64,000 bases of DNA from NCBI RefSeq assembly GCF_003363135.1, contig NZ_QRBB01000001.1, positions 2,516,501-2,580,500 of the forward strand, given 5' to 3'. Position 1 is the stretch's first letter; each line of letters starts with the position of its first letter. The DNA comes from Alteriqipengyuania lutimaris. Its GTDB lineage: Bacteria > Pseudomonadota > Alphaproteobacteria > Sphingomonadales > Sphingomonadaceae. The notes under the pieces were generated by a model. The model made no database searches and was not told the DNA's origin. It was given only the letters and a program-made list of their open reading frames with translations. Below, piece after piece: positions 27,934-36,272 of the stretch. Position numbers and translations under genes: made by a program.

Positions 27934-28658
27934 GCGGCTTCGGCCTCCATCGCGCGGCGGCGCAGGCGCGCCTCGGCCTGCGCTTCCGCCAGCAGCGCGC
28001 GCATGTTCATCAGCATCGTGGCGGCGAACAGGCAGGTGAAGCCGAGCAGCGCGACCATCATCGGCCACAGGAACACGCCGTCGATGGCGCTGCCGCCGGT
28101 GGTGATGCTGGGCGGCTGGTGGAGCGAGTTCCACCACACAACCGAACGGTTGATGATCGGGATGTTGATCGCGCCGACGAGGCCGAAGATCGCGGGGATT
28201 CGCGGCGATGCGCCCTCGCGCTCGACCGCTTGGCTGAGCGCGATATAGGCGAGGTAGAGGAAGAGCAGGATCAGCATGCTGGTCAGCCGCCCGTCCCACA
28301 CCCACCAGGTCCCCCAGGTCGGCCGCCCCCAGATCGACCCGGTGACGAGGCACAGGGCGGTGAAGACCAGCCCGGGGATCGCCGCTGCACGCGCGGCGAG
28401 CGCGGCGAGCGGGTGGCGCCAGACGATGAAGGCAAGGCTTGCGCCCGCAATCGTGGCCCAGCCCGCCATGCCCAGCCAGGCGGTGGGCACGTGGATGAAG
28501 ATGATCCGCACGGTCTCGCCCATCAGCCGGTCGGGCGGCACCATTGTCAGCCCCCACGCGACCGCGCCGATCGACGCGACCAGACCCACGATCAGGAGGA
28601 TCGGCGTCAGCGTCCTGGCAAGCTTCAGAAAGCGGCGGGGATTGGCGAAACCATGCAT
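27930..28658 (-). CDS. ccmC: Haem exporter permease CcmC
   Basis: 242 residues, six membrane segments. The haem-binding tryptophan motif is TWGTWWVWDGRLTS, and the flanking periplasmic histidines are present (IFIHVPTAW, NSLHQPPS). It loads haem onto CcmE. It is the first gene of the local ccmCDEFGHI run; ccmA and ccmB are not next to it. Confidence 0.95.
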   Translation of the reverse strand: MHGFANPRRFLKLARTLTPILLIVGLVASIGAVAWGLTMVPPDRLMGETVRIIFIHVPTAWLGMAGWATIAGASLAFIVWRHPLAALAARAAAIPGLVFTALCLVTGSIWGRPTWGTWWVWDGRLTSMLILLFLYLAYIALSQAVEREGASPRIPAIFGLVGAINIPIINRSVVWWNSLHQPPSITTGGSAIDGVFLWPMMVALLGFTCLFAATMLMNMRALLAEAQAEARLRRRAMEAEAA

Positions 28659-28769
28659 GATTTTACGCTGGTTCCTATGGGGTCAACGGCCTTGGCACGC
28701 AAGGTGGATACAAAGGTGGGTACAGGGGCAAGGCACCGGCGCGAACCGGGCGCGATCAGCCCCGCCCGA

Positions 28770-29834
28770 TTACTTACGTCCGATCAGTTCCTGGGCCATC
28801 GCATCGGCGACGCGATCGGGCGAGGAACCGCTCGCCTCGCTGTCTTGCCAGATCTTCGTCAGACGCTCGGGGATCAGCGCGATCCGCTTGCGCACTTCGT
28901 TGATGTCGCAGGGCGCATCGTCGCGGCGGCACAGATATTCCATCGTCACGCTGATGATGCCGCCCGCATTGATGACGTAGTCCGGCGCATAGAGAATGCC
29001 GCGCTGCGCCAGCGTCGTCCCGTTGCCGGGCCGCGCGAGCTGGTTGTTCGCCCCACCCGCCACGATCTTGCAGTCGAGCCGCGCAATGCCTTCCTCGTCG
29101 AGGATCGCGCCCAGCGCGTTGGGGCTGAAGACGTCGCACCCGACCGACATGATCGCATCGGGGGCGACCGTGTCCGCACCCAGTTCCTGGGCCAGAGCTT
29201 CCACCTCGTCGGCGTCGATATCGGCCAGCGTCAGCTTCGCGCCGTCCTTGGCCAGCAGGCGGGCCACGCCGCCGCCCACGCTGCCGATGCCCTGCATGGC
29301 GACATGCACGCCTTCGACGCTGTCCGTTCCAAGCTTGTGCTGCACCGCGGCCTTGATGCCCAGATAGATGCCCAGCGCGGTGAAGGGGCCGGGATTGCCG
29401 CCCGCCTCGCCTTCCGCGACCGGCAGGCCGGACACATGATCGGTCCGCTGGTTGACCGCGACCATATCCGCCACCGTGATGCCGACATCCTCTGCGGTGA
29501 CGTATTTCCCGCCGAGACCGTTCACCGCATCGCCGAATGCGGCGAGCATTTCGGGCGTCTTGCGGCGGTCTTCGTCGGCCAAGATCACCGCCTTGCCGCC
29601 GCCCATGGGCAGGCCGGCCATCGCGTTCTTGTAGCTCATCCCGCGCGACAGGCGCAGCGCATCGCGCATCGCGTCGCCGGGCTTGGCATAATGCCAGAAG
29701 CGGGTGCCGCCCGCAGCCGGGCCGAGATGGGTGGAATGCAGCGCGATAATCGCCGTCAGGCCCCGCTTTTCGTCACGAACGAAGTGGACGACCTCGTGGT
29801 CGTCGAAGTCGGGCTCTGTCCAGAAGGCATTCAT
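28770..29834 (-). CDS. Glu/Leu/Phe/Val dehydrogenase (leucine dehydrogenase type)
   Basis: About 354 residues. NAD-dependent oxidative deamination of a branched-chain or aromatic amino acid is the family reaction. The catalytic lysine lies in GLPMGGGKAVI, the aspartate region in TAEDVGIT, and the Rossmann motif in GIGSVGGGVA. The length fits octameric leucine dehydrogenases, shorter than glutamate dehydrogenases. ATGs at 29834, 29846 and 29849 are possible; MNAFWTEPDFDDHEVV at 29834 is where family similarity begins, while GGGGATG lies just ahead of the upstream ATGs. tRNA-His is about 60 bases upstream on the same strand. Substrate choice among Leu, Val and Phe cannot be read from sequence alone. 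Confidence 0.88.
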   Translation of the reverse strand: MNAFWTEPDFDDHEVVHFVRDEKRGLTAIIALHSTHLGPAAGGTRFWHYAKPGDAMRDALRLSRGMSYKNAMAGLPMGGGKAVILADEDRRKTPEMLAAFGDAVNGLGGKYVTAEDVGITVADMVAVNQRTDHVSGLPVAEGEAGGNPGPFTALGIYLGIKAAVQHKLGTDSVEGVHVAMQGIGSVGGGVARLLAKDGAKLTLADIDADEVEALAQELGADTVAPDAIMSVGCDVFSPNALGAILDEEGIARLDCKIVAGGANNQLARPGNGTTLAQRGILYAPDYVINAGGIISVTMEYLCRRDDAPCDINEVRKRIALIPERLTKIWQDSEASGSSPDRVADAMAQELIGRK

Positions 29835-29897
29835 CGTGATGTGCATCATCCCCAGGGTCGAAATTATCGACGGGCCTGACGGGACATGCGAGGAAAA

Positions 29898-29975
29898 TGG
29901 GGCGATCGAGGGGTCTCGAACCCCCGACCTCCGGTACCACAAACCGGCGCTCTAACCAACTGAGCTACGATCGCC
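29898..29975 (-). tRNA. tRNA-His (GTG)
   Basis: The minus strand folds into a full cloverleaf: acceptor stem GCGATCG/CGATCGC, D-arm GCTCAGTTGGTTAGAGC, anticodon arm CCGGT-TTGTGGT-ACCGG with anticodon GTG, and T-arm GGGGGTTCGAGACCCC. An extra G at -1 faces C73, the usual bacterial histidine identity pair, which some alphaproteobacteria have lost. The 3' CCA is encoded. Confidence 0.97.
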
Positions 29976-30170
29976 ATATGACCCGGCGCGACCACGCCAA
30001 GATGGCGGCAGTTACGCGCACGAATCTCCGCGTCAAGTGCGGAACGCATGCGCGATATTCGCTTGCGGGCAAAAAGCCAAACACAAAGCGAAACCGGCTT
30101 TGGATCGGGCTGCCGCGCATCATTATTACGTGGCTTGCAAAGGGCGCGTCGCATCGCGCATGGGGATGGC

Positions 30171-30803
30171 ATGCGCAATCCGGGCGAATCCGATGCAGGC
30201 GAACTGGCGGCCAAGGGCATGCAGCGCCTGCCCTTCCCCAAGCTGGAGCTGCTCCAGAAGCGGAATTTCCTGACGCCCGATTTCTGCGCCGAGCTGATCG
30301 CCATGATCGATGCCAAGCGCCGCCCCTCCACGCTCGCCGACCACGACGGCGACATGTATTTCCGCACCAGCGAGACCTGCGACCTGCCGCTGGAGGACCC
30401 GCGCACGCAGCGCCTCGACACGATGCTGGCCGAATTGTCGGGCATGGACCCCGCGCATGGCGAGCCGCTGCAGGGCCAGCGCTACGCCGTGGGGCAGGAG
30501 TTCAAGGCGCACTGCGACTATTTCAACCCGGACGGGCAGGACTGGGAGAAATACTGCTCGGTCGCGGGCCAGCGCACCTGGACCTTCATGATCTACCTCA
30601 ACGAACCGGAAGCGGGCGGCGCGACGCGCTTCAAGGTCGTGAAGAAGAGCTTCCAGCCCGAAACGGGCAAGCTGATATGCTGGAACAACCGCCGGCCCGA
30701 CCAGACCACCAACCCCAACACGATGCACCACGGGATGAAGGTGCGCAAAGGCACCAAATACGTGATCACCAAATGGTATCGCGAGCGGCCCTGGGGGTGG
30801 TGA
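30171..30803 (+). CDS. 2-oxoglutarate/Fe(II) oxygenase, prolyl 4-hydroxylase-like
   Basis: 210 residues from the ATG at 30171 with GGGGA just upstream. The double-stranded beta-helix iron ligands are in KAHCDYF (HxD) and MHHGMKVRKGTKYVITKWY, where the distal histidine and the 2-oxoglutarate-binding lysine lie. The block WTFMIYLNEPEAGGATRF is typical of the P4Hc family. Bacterial members hydroxylate protein prolines or small molecules; the target here is unknown. Its stop overlaps the GTG start of the next small gene (GTGA), suggesting a two-gene operon. Confidence 0.88.
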   Translation: MRNPGESDAGELAAKGMQRLPFPKLELLQKRNFLTPDFCAELIAMIDAKRRPSTLADHDGDMYFRTSETCDLPLEDPRTQRLDTMLAELSGMDPAHGEPLQGQRYAVGQEFKAHCDYFNPDGQDWEKYCSVAGQRTWTFMIYLNEPEAGGATRFKVVKKSFQPETGKLICWNNRRPDQTTNPNTMHHGMKVRKGTKYVITKWYRERPWGW

Positions 30804-31114
30804 GCAGGGGCAACTGGATCGCCTTGGCGACGACGATTGCCATGATTGCAGTGCTGATCGTCGGAGTCTTCTTCGTCGCTTCCTTTACGATCATCCACGA
30901 TCCCCATGGCGTCGTGGTTGACGCGCGCCAGGTTTGGACTGGGGGATCAAAGCCCATGACCAAATTACCTTGGGGCGGGTTCATCGTCTATGTCGAGGGC
31001 GACGGCGCCGTCGAAGTCACATGCCGCGATGGTTCGGTGAGCGAAGGCGGCTACGTGACGGGTTTCATGGCCGACGACTACTCTGTCAGCGCCGACTGCG
31101 AAATCGTGCCCTAG
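30800..31114 (+). CDS. Small membrane-anchored protein behind the oxygenase
   Basis: 104 residues if translation starts at GTG 30800, inside the stop of the oxygenase gene. One N-terminal hydrophobic segment (WIALATTIAMIAVLIVGVFFV) is followed by a periplasmic part with two cysteines (VTCRDGS and SADCEIV) that could be disulfide-linked. No family recognised. The overlap (GTGA) supports translational coupling. The start codon is uncertain because GGGGG stands very close to the GTG. Confidence 0.6.
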   Translation: MSRGNWIALATTIAMIAVLIVGVFFVASFTIIHDPHGVVVDARQVWTGGSKPMTKLPWGGFIVYVEGDGAVEVTCRDGSVSEGGYVTGFMADDYSVSADCEIVP

Positions 31115-31125
31115 CGCAAACGAAA

Positions 31126-31150
31126 AGGGACGGCCCGGCAGGACCGCCCT
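31126..31150. other. Hairpin after the oxygenase operon
   Basis: AGGGACGG ... CCGCCCT forms an imperfect GC-rich stem, with TTTT following only on the minus strand. It resembles the rpmE terminator 170 bases away and may be a second minus-strand terminator or a degenerate copy. Confidence 0.4.
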
Positions 31151-31153
31151 CCC

Positions 31154-31250
31154 CGTCTCGTTGTCCCGGACTTGATCCGGGACAGGGCTTCTTCCTTCCT
31201 ACGGTCAGCAGAAAAAGAAGCACCGACCCCGGATCAAGTCCGGGGTGACG
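31154..31250. repeat. Dispersed palindromic repeat (CCCGGACTTGATCCGGG type)
   Basis: The left arm has TCCCGGACTTGATCCGGGAC and the right arm has CCCCGGATCAAGTCCGGGG followed by TGACG. Between them TTCTTCC faces GAAGAAGC-like sequence. The element fills most of the 246-base gap between the oxygenase pair and rpmE. It is a second palindromic family, different from the one at 20.4 kb; similar repeats are widespread in alphaproteobacterial intergenic regions. Confidence 0.85.
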
Positions 31251-31295
31251 CCGAAGGGTAGTTCGCGCGCAGCAGCGAACCCGATCCGCCGAATG

Positions 31296-31324
31296 AAAAA
31301 GGGCGGCCCCGTCGGACCGCCCTT
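31296..31324 (-). terminator. Intrinsic terminator of rpmE
   Basis: On the minus strand AAGGGCGG ... CCGCCCTT is followed directly by TTTTT, 37 bases after the rpmE stop. Strong stem and T-run. Confidence 0.85.
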
Positions 31325-31360
31325 CCCTCGCGGCACGAGGCCGCAAAGCGCGTAAACGCG

Positions 31361-31585
31361 TTATTTCTTGAGGCTGAGCCCGCCGAAGCGCTTGTTGAAC
31401 GCGGCCACGCGGCCACCTTCCTGAAGCTGCTGCTTGCCGCCGGTCCACGCCGGGTGGCTGGTCGGGTCGATTTCCAGCGTCAGCGTGTCGCCTTCCTTGC
31501 CCCAGGTGGAGCGGGTCTGGAATTCGGTACCATCGGTCATCTTGACGTTGATGGTGTGGTAGTCGGGGTGACCTTCGGCCTTCAT
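31361..31585 (-). CDS. rpmE: 50S ribosomal protein L31 (zinc-free form)
   Basis: 74 residues starting [23 protein letters not shown] lies 7 bases upstream of the ATG at 31585. It has no cysteine at all, so it is the zinc-independent form; the L31 sequence otherwise follows the family ([22 protein letters not shown] in parts, FNKRFGGL at the end). It has its own terminator and is probably transcribed alone. Confidence 0.96.
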   Translation of the reverse strand: MKAEGHPDYHTINVKMTDGTEFQTRSTWGKEGDTLTLEIDPTSHPAWTGGKQQLQEGGRVAAFNKRFGGLSLKK

Positions 31586-31679
31586 GTCATATCTCCATAG
31601 CCACGGAACGGTGCCGACCGGTCCAGCTGTCTGGGTGGGAAAGGCGCGCGGATAGCGATGGCGCACCGCAATTGCAAGG

Positions 31680-32234
31680 TTATTTGGTGTCGTCGTCCGG
31701 CGCGTTCATCTTGTCCAGCTTCGCCTGCTGCTGGGCGAGGGTTTCGACACCGGCGCCTTCCCTCAACGTGTCGGACAACAGCTCCGGATCGTAGCGCCCC
31801 TGATTCGCAGGCTCGCCCGGGAAGCGACTATACTGCGTCCCATAAACCTGCGGCCGGGCGATGGCCTGGAGATACCGGTCCAGCGTTGCCGCCGCGATCC
31901 ATTCCGCCTTCGCCATCCCGAGGCCGAGCGCGCGCACGGCGAGAGTGTGGGCGAGGAGGTAGTCTTCGGGTTCGCGGCCATGTTGGAACACGAACGCAGC
32001 GGCGTAGAAATCCTCCGCCGTAGTCAGCGCGCCCGCATCGAGCAGCTCGCGCGTTCTGGCGCGGCGCTCCGCATCCGCCCGCGAAACCGCAGCCCAATCC
32101 TTTACGCCACCCTGCCGCGCCTCCTGATCGGCGGCGAAGATGGCCTCCATCTCCGCATTGGCGACCGGCTCGGCATCGCCCGCCATTGCCGGAGAGGCCA
32201 TCAGAAGAGCGAGGACGGCGAACAGGCGCATCAT
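31680..32234 (-). CDS. Exported protein, DUF6624-like
   Basis: 184 residues with a signal peptide ([22 protein letters not shown]). The mature part is helical; the stretch [34 protein letters not shown] followed by RPQVYGTQY resembles the DUF6624 family of unknown function, by memory of the pattern only. The ATG at 32234 overlaps the fabZ stop (ATGATGA), so it is coupled to fabZ. A second ATG at 32231 is possible. The function is unknown. Confidence 0.75.
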   Translation of the reverse strand: MMRLFAVLALLMASPAMAGDAEPVANAEMEAIFAADQEARQGGVKDWAAVSRADAERRARTRELLDAGALTTAEDFYAAAFVFQHGREPEDYLLAHTLAVRALGLGMAKAEWIAAATLDRYLQAIARPQVYGTQYSRFPGEPANQGRYDPELLSDTLREGAGVETLAQQQAKLDKMNAPDDDTK

Positions 32235-32671
32235 CCCTCCGGCGGATCCGCAATCATCGCCGTAAACTCGCACTCGCAGGTCGTCTTGCCGTTCACGCTC
32301 GCCTTGCCGGCGAATTTGTAGACCCGGCTGCGCTTCTGCAGGAACGAGACATGCAGGTCGAGCAGGCAGCCCGGGGTCACGGGCGAGCGGAACTTGGCGT
32401 TCTCGATGCCCATGAAGAACACGAGCTTGCCCGTGCCCGCCAGCTCCAGCGTCTCGATCCCGAGGATTGCGGCGGCCTGCGCCAGCGCCTCGATCTGGAG
32501 GACGCCGGGCATGATCGGTGCGCCGGGAAAATGGCCCTGGAAGAATTCCTCGTTGAAGGTCACCGCCTTCACCGCGTGGATATCTTCGCCCAGGTTCATG
32601 TCCTCGACCCGGTCGACCAGCAACAGCGGGTAACGATGCGGCAGGGCCTTCAGGACCTGCCGCACGTCCAT
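32231..32671 (-). CDS. fabZ: 3-hydroxyacyl-ACP dehydratase FabZ
   Basis: 146 residues, hot-dog fold. The catalytic histidine is in [12 protein letters not shown] and the acidic partner in [10 protein letters not shown]. It dehydrates 3-hydroxyacyl-ACP in fatty acid elongation. It follows skp directly; the usual lpxD between bamA/skp and fabZ, and lpxA after it, are absent. Confidence 0.96.
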   Translation of the reverse strand: MDVRQVLKALPHRYPLLLVDRVEDMNLGEDIHAVKAVTFNEEFFQGHFPGAPIMPGVLQIEALAQAAAILGIETLELAGTGKLVFFMGIENAKFRSPVTPGCLLDLHVSFLQKRSRVYKFAGKASVNGKTTCECEFTAMIADPPEG

Positions 32672-32717
32672 GCTACGCGCTTCTTTCGCGCCGTTGTCTT
32701 GTGCGTCGGCGATGGGA

Positions 32718-33401
32718 TCAACGCCCGGTCGGCTGTGCGGGAGCCTGCGGCTGGGCGCCCTGCTGCTGCTGCGCGATCGCCTGCTGCTGCGCGAGGCCGA
32801 GCAGGATCTGCTGCATGCGCTGCTGCAGGGTCAGGCTCTGCTGGTCGGGCTGCCAGCCTTGGGGCGGCGTGGTCTGGACCGAGGGCATGCGCTGGTCGAG
32901 CGCGGCCACGATGTCGCGCGTCACGTTCGCGGCATCGGGCGCATACTGCACCACGTCCGGCGTCAGCAGGATCTGGATGTTCTTGTTCTGAATCACCTGA
33001 TTCTGCGCGTTCTCGTAATCGGCGACCAGCTGCTGGATGGCGTAGGCCTGGGCCAGCGCGATCGGCGTGTAGAGCTGGTTGATCTGCTGTTCCTTCTGCC
33101 GGATCTGCGTCACGACATTGGGGTTCGCCTGCACTTCGGCATCGGTCACCTGACCGTCCGAATTGGTGTCGAGGCTCTGCTGCAGCGTATTGAGTTCCTG
33201 CCGCGCGGTGCTGACCTGCTGGATCTGGCTGGCGTAGGTCTGGCCGATCTGCTGGTACGCGTTCACGCGCGCCTGGCTGTTGAGGATCACGGCTTCGGGA
33301 TTGCTGATCGCGATCCCGTTGACCTGCGCGGCTGCGGGCACGGCGGCGAGCGTCGCGCCGAGAGCTGCGCCGAGGGCGAGAGTGGCTTTGGCGAGTTTCA
33401 T
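32718..33401 (-). CDS. OmpH/Skp-family periplasmic chaperone
   Basis: 227 residues: signal peptide (to AVPAAAQ), then a long helical region rich in Q, N and A that would form the tentacle-like coiled coils of Skp ([42 protein letters not shown]). The tail is glutamine- and proline-rich ([19 protein letters not shown]) and longer than in enterobacterial Skp. It would guard unfolded outer membrane proteins on the way to BamA. Its start shares one base with the bamA stop (TGATG). Confidence 0.9.
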   Translation of the reverse strand: MKLAKATLALGAALGATLAAVPAAAQVNGIAISNPEAVILNSQARVNAYQQIGQTYASQIQQVSTARQELNTLQQSLDTNSDGQVTDAEVQANPNVVTQIRQKEQQINQLYTPIALAQAYAIQQLVADYENAQNQVIQNKNIQILLTPDVVQYAPDAANVTRDIVAALDQRMPSVQTTPPQGWQPDQQSLTLQQRMQQILLGLAQQQAIAQQQQGAQPQAPAQPTGR

Positions 33402-36103
33402 CAGAATTGCGTCCCTACGTTGAATGAGAGGGTCTTGGTGTCGTCGCCCTCTTCCTTGAGGATGACATGCGAAAGATCGATCCGGAAAGGACCGAAGGGC
33501 GAGTTCCAGTTCACGCCGAAGCCCACCGAAACGCGGGGGCTGGCGCTGTTCCCGAGGAAGACCTCTTGGAACGGAGAGATCGTCCGGTTGAGCGGTGACA
33601 AGGGATTGCCGTCCGCATCGACCGTATCCGTCGTAGCACCGCCATTAGCGCCGATGAACAGCGGATTTCCGTTGTTGTCGCGCAGCTGGTACTGGATACC
33701 GTCGGGAAACGGGCTGTTCTGCAGTTGCGGAGTCTCGACATCGAAGAGCGAGCCTACATCAACGAAGAAGGACGGGCGCAGGCCCAGCTCGCGCGCACCG
33801 GAGCCGAGCGGAATTTCCAGCTCTGCCCGGCCGAGATAATAGGCATTGCCGCCGATGGCATCCTCGCGGATCCGATCGCGATCGGTGATCACCAGCGGAT
33901 TGCCCTCACCATCGTCGATGATCGGTTGACGCAGCACACGCGGACCAACCCCGCGAACGTCGAAGCCGCGGAACTGCGGCTCACCCAGCTGGAACCGATC
34001 GGTGAGCAACACGTCGTCGCGCCCAGGCACGTCTTCGAGGCCCTTGATGTAGCCGCCTTCCAGCGAAAGCGAGAAGATGAAGTCGCCCAATACCTGCCAG
34101 TACTTCGAGGCCTGGCCACGCACGCGCACGTATTTCACGTCCCCGCCGAGACCGGCGAAATCGAGCCCCAGGTTGATCCGCTCGCCCCGGGTCGGGCGAT
34201 AATAGCTGTTGAGCGAGTTGTAGATGTAGTTGAGGCCGAGGATCGAGCTGACGCGATCGCCCACCACGTCGCAGATGTAGCGCGTGGCGAGGAGCGGCTC
34301 GCACTCGCGGATGCCGTCGCCATCGAAATCCTCGAAGAACTCGTTCTCGTTGATCGTGACCTGGTCGTAATTGAGCGTGTAGCTGGCGACCAGCGAGGAA
34401 TATTCGGTCAGCGGCACGCCGACCCGGGCCGATCCGCCGGTGGTCACCTGCTTGTAGCGCGTCTGGTCGCGATCGTTGAGACTGTAGCTGTTGACGTCCT
34501 GGCGGTAGAGATTGAGGCCCAGCGATATGTTGCGATCGAACAGGTAGGGTTCGGTAAAGCTGAGATTGACCGAGTTGGAGAAGCGCGAGACCTGCGCCGA
34601 TGCGCCGATCGTCTGGCCGCGCCCGCGGAAGTTGCGCTGGCGGATCGAGCCGGAGAACAGGAAGCTCTCGATCGACGAGAAACCCGCGGAAAGCTGCAGT
34701 TCGCCGGTCGGCTGTTCCTCGACATTCGCCTCCAGGATAATCCGGTCGGGCTCGGCCGTCTGGACCTGCTGGACCTCGAAGCCTTCCTGGAAGAAGCCGA
34801 GCGAATTGATACGCGCCGTGGTCCGGTCGATCGCGGTCGAATTGAAGGCATCGCCCTCGGCGGAGCGGAACTCGCGCCGGATGACCTTGTCCTGCGTCAG
34901 CGTGTTCCCGTTGACGTCGATCCGTTCGATATAGACGCGCGGTGCCTCGTTGATCAGCAGCGTCACGTCCATCGTGCGTTCGTCGGGATTGCGACGGAAC
35001 TGCGGGCGCACGTCGGCAAAGGCGTAGCCGAAGCGCCCGGCCAGCTCGCTCAGCTGCTCGACCGTGTCCTCGATCGTCTTGGCGTTGTACCACTGCCCCT
35101 CTTCGATGGTGAGGCTGTTGGTCAGCGCATCGCCGTCGAAATCGCGGATCTCGCTGGTCACCTCGACATCGCCGAACTGGTAGCGATCGCCTTCCTCGAC
35201 GACGTAGGTGATGATGAAGTCGCGCTTGTCGGGGGTCAGCTCGGCCACCGCCGACACCACGCGGAAATCGACGTAGCCCTGGGTCAGGTAGAATTCGCGC
35301 AGCTTCTGCTGGTCGAAGGCGAGCCGGTCGGGGTCGTAGCTGGTATTGCCGCTCAGGAAGCTGAACAGGCTGGTCTCCTTGGTGACCATCTCGCCCTTCA
35401 GCTCGCCGTCGGAAAACTCGTCGTTCCCGATGATGTTGATCTGCTGGACGCGCGACTTGGGCCCTTCGGTGATCTCGAACACGAGATCGACGCGGTTCTG
35501 GCTCAGCTGCACGGTCTTGGGTTCGACCGTGGCGGCGAAGCGGCCCTGGCGCTTGTAGAGCTCGATGATGCGCGCAACATCCGCGCGGACCTTGGAACGG
35601 GTGAAGATCTGGCGCGGCGCGAGGCGGATTTCGGGGACGATCTTGTCGTCCTTGAGCCTTTCGTTGCCTTCGAGGATGATGCGGTTGATGACCGGGTTTT
35701 CCACCACCTCGATCAGCACGTTCCCGTTCTCGTTGCTGATCTCGTAATCGGAGAACAGCTCGGTCGCGGCGAGGTCTTTCAGCGCCTGGTCGGCAGCCGC
35801 AGTCGTGTAAGGCTCGCCCGGGCGCAGGCGCACGTAGCTGAGGATGGTCTGCGGCTCGAGCCGCTGGACGCCCTGCACCGAGATCGTCCGGATGGTGTCG
35901 CCCTGTGCCGTGTCCGCCGCGGCGTCGGGCTGCGCGTTTGCGTCCTGCGCCGTGGTGGGGGACTGTGGCTGGGCCTCAACCCCGGTGTCCTGCGCGAATG
36001 CCACTTGCGGCAGCCCCGCGAGAGTCGTGCCCGCCAGCAGGGCGAACGCGAATTTCGGAATGTTGCGCAGGCGGCGCGAGGCGCCCGTTTCGATGGCCGT
36101 CAT
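33401..36103 (-). CDS. bamA: Outer membrane protein assembly factor BamA
   Basis: About 900 residues from the ATG at 36103. The signal peptide is KFAFALLAGTTLAGLPQVAFAQ. A Q/A/P-rich linker precedes five POTRA domains (the first from TIRTISVQGVQRLEPQTILSYV), then the 16-strand barrel, which ends in phenylalanine (FNVGTQF), the usual C-terminal signal. It inserts beta-barrel proteins into the outer membrane. The N-terminus before the signal is basic and long, so a later start is possible. Order rseP-bamA-skp is conserved. Confidence 0.96.
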   Translation of the reverse strand: MTAIETGASRRLRNIPKFAFALLAGTTLAGLPQVAFAQDTGVEAQPQSPTTAQDANAQPDAAADTAQGDTIRTISVQGVQRLEPQTILSYVRLRPGEPYTTAAADQALKDLAATELFSDYEISNENGNVLIEVVENPVINRIILEGNERLKDDKIVPEIRLAPRQIFTRSKVRADVARIIELYKRQGRFAATVEPKTVQLSQNRVDLVFEITEGPKSRVQQINIIGNDEFSDGELKGEMVTKETSLFSFLSGNTSYDPDRLAFDQQKLREFYLTQGYVDFRVVSAVAELTPDKRDFIITYVVEEGDRYQFGDVEVTSEIRDFDGDALTNSLTIEEGQWYNAKTIEDTVEQLSELAGRFGYAFADVRPQFRRNPDERTMDVTLLINEAPRVYIERIDVNGNTLTQDKVIRREFRSAEGDAFNSTAIDRTTARINSLGFFQEGFEVQQVQTAEPDRIILEANVEEQPTGELQLSAGFSSIESFLFSGSIRQRNFRGRGQTIGASAQVSRFSNSVNLSFTEPYLFDRNISLGLNLYRQDVNSYSLNDRDQTRYKQVTTGGSARVGVPLTEYSSLVASYTLNYDQVTINENEFFEDFDGDGIRECEPLLATRYICDVVGDRVSSILGLNYIYNSLNSYYRPTRGERINLGLDFAGLGGDVKYVRVRGQASKYWQVLGDFIFSLSLEGGYIKGLEDVPGRDDVLLTDRFQLGEPQFRGFDVRGVGPRVLRQPIIDDGEGNPLVITDRDRIREDAIGGNAYYLGRAELEIPLGSGARELGLRPSFFVDVGSLFDVETPQLQNSPFPDGIQYQLRDNNGNPLFIGANGGATTDTVDADGNPLSPLNRTISPFQEVFLGNSASPRVSVGFGVNWNSPFGPFRIDLSHVILKEEGDDTKTLSFNVGTQF

Positions 36104-36272
36104 TGGCGAAGATGTCCCGTCAAATTTACTAGACCCGGATCGCACCATGCTCTGTTTAGCGTACCGGCGTCCGGATCGAAGGTCCGGCGCCCTGTGCCCG
36201 ATACGCAGGCCCCTTTCAAGCAGGTGCAAATCGCTGGTGGGTCCGCCTCTCTTGTCCCTGACCCGGTCTGCC

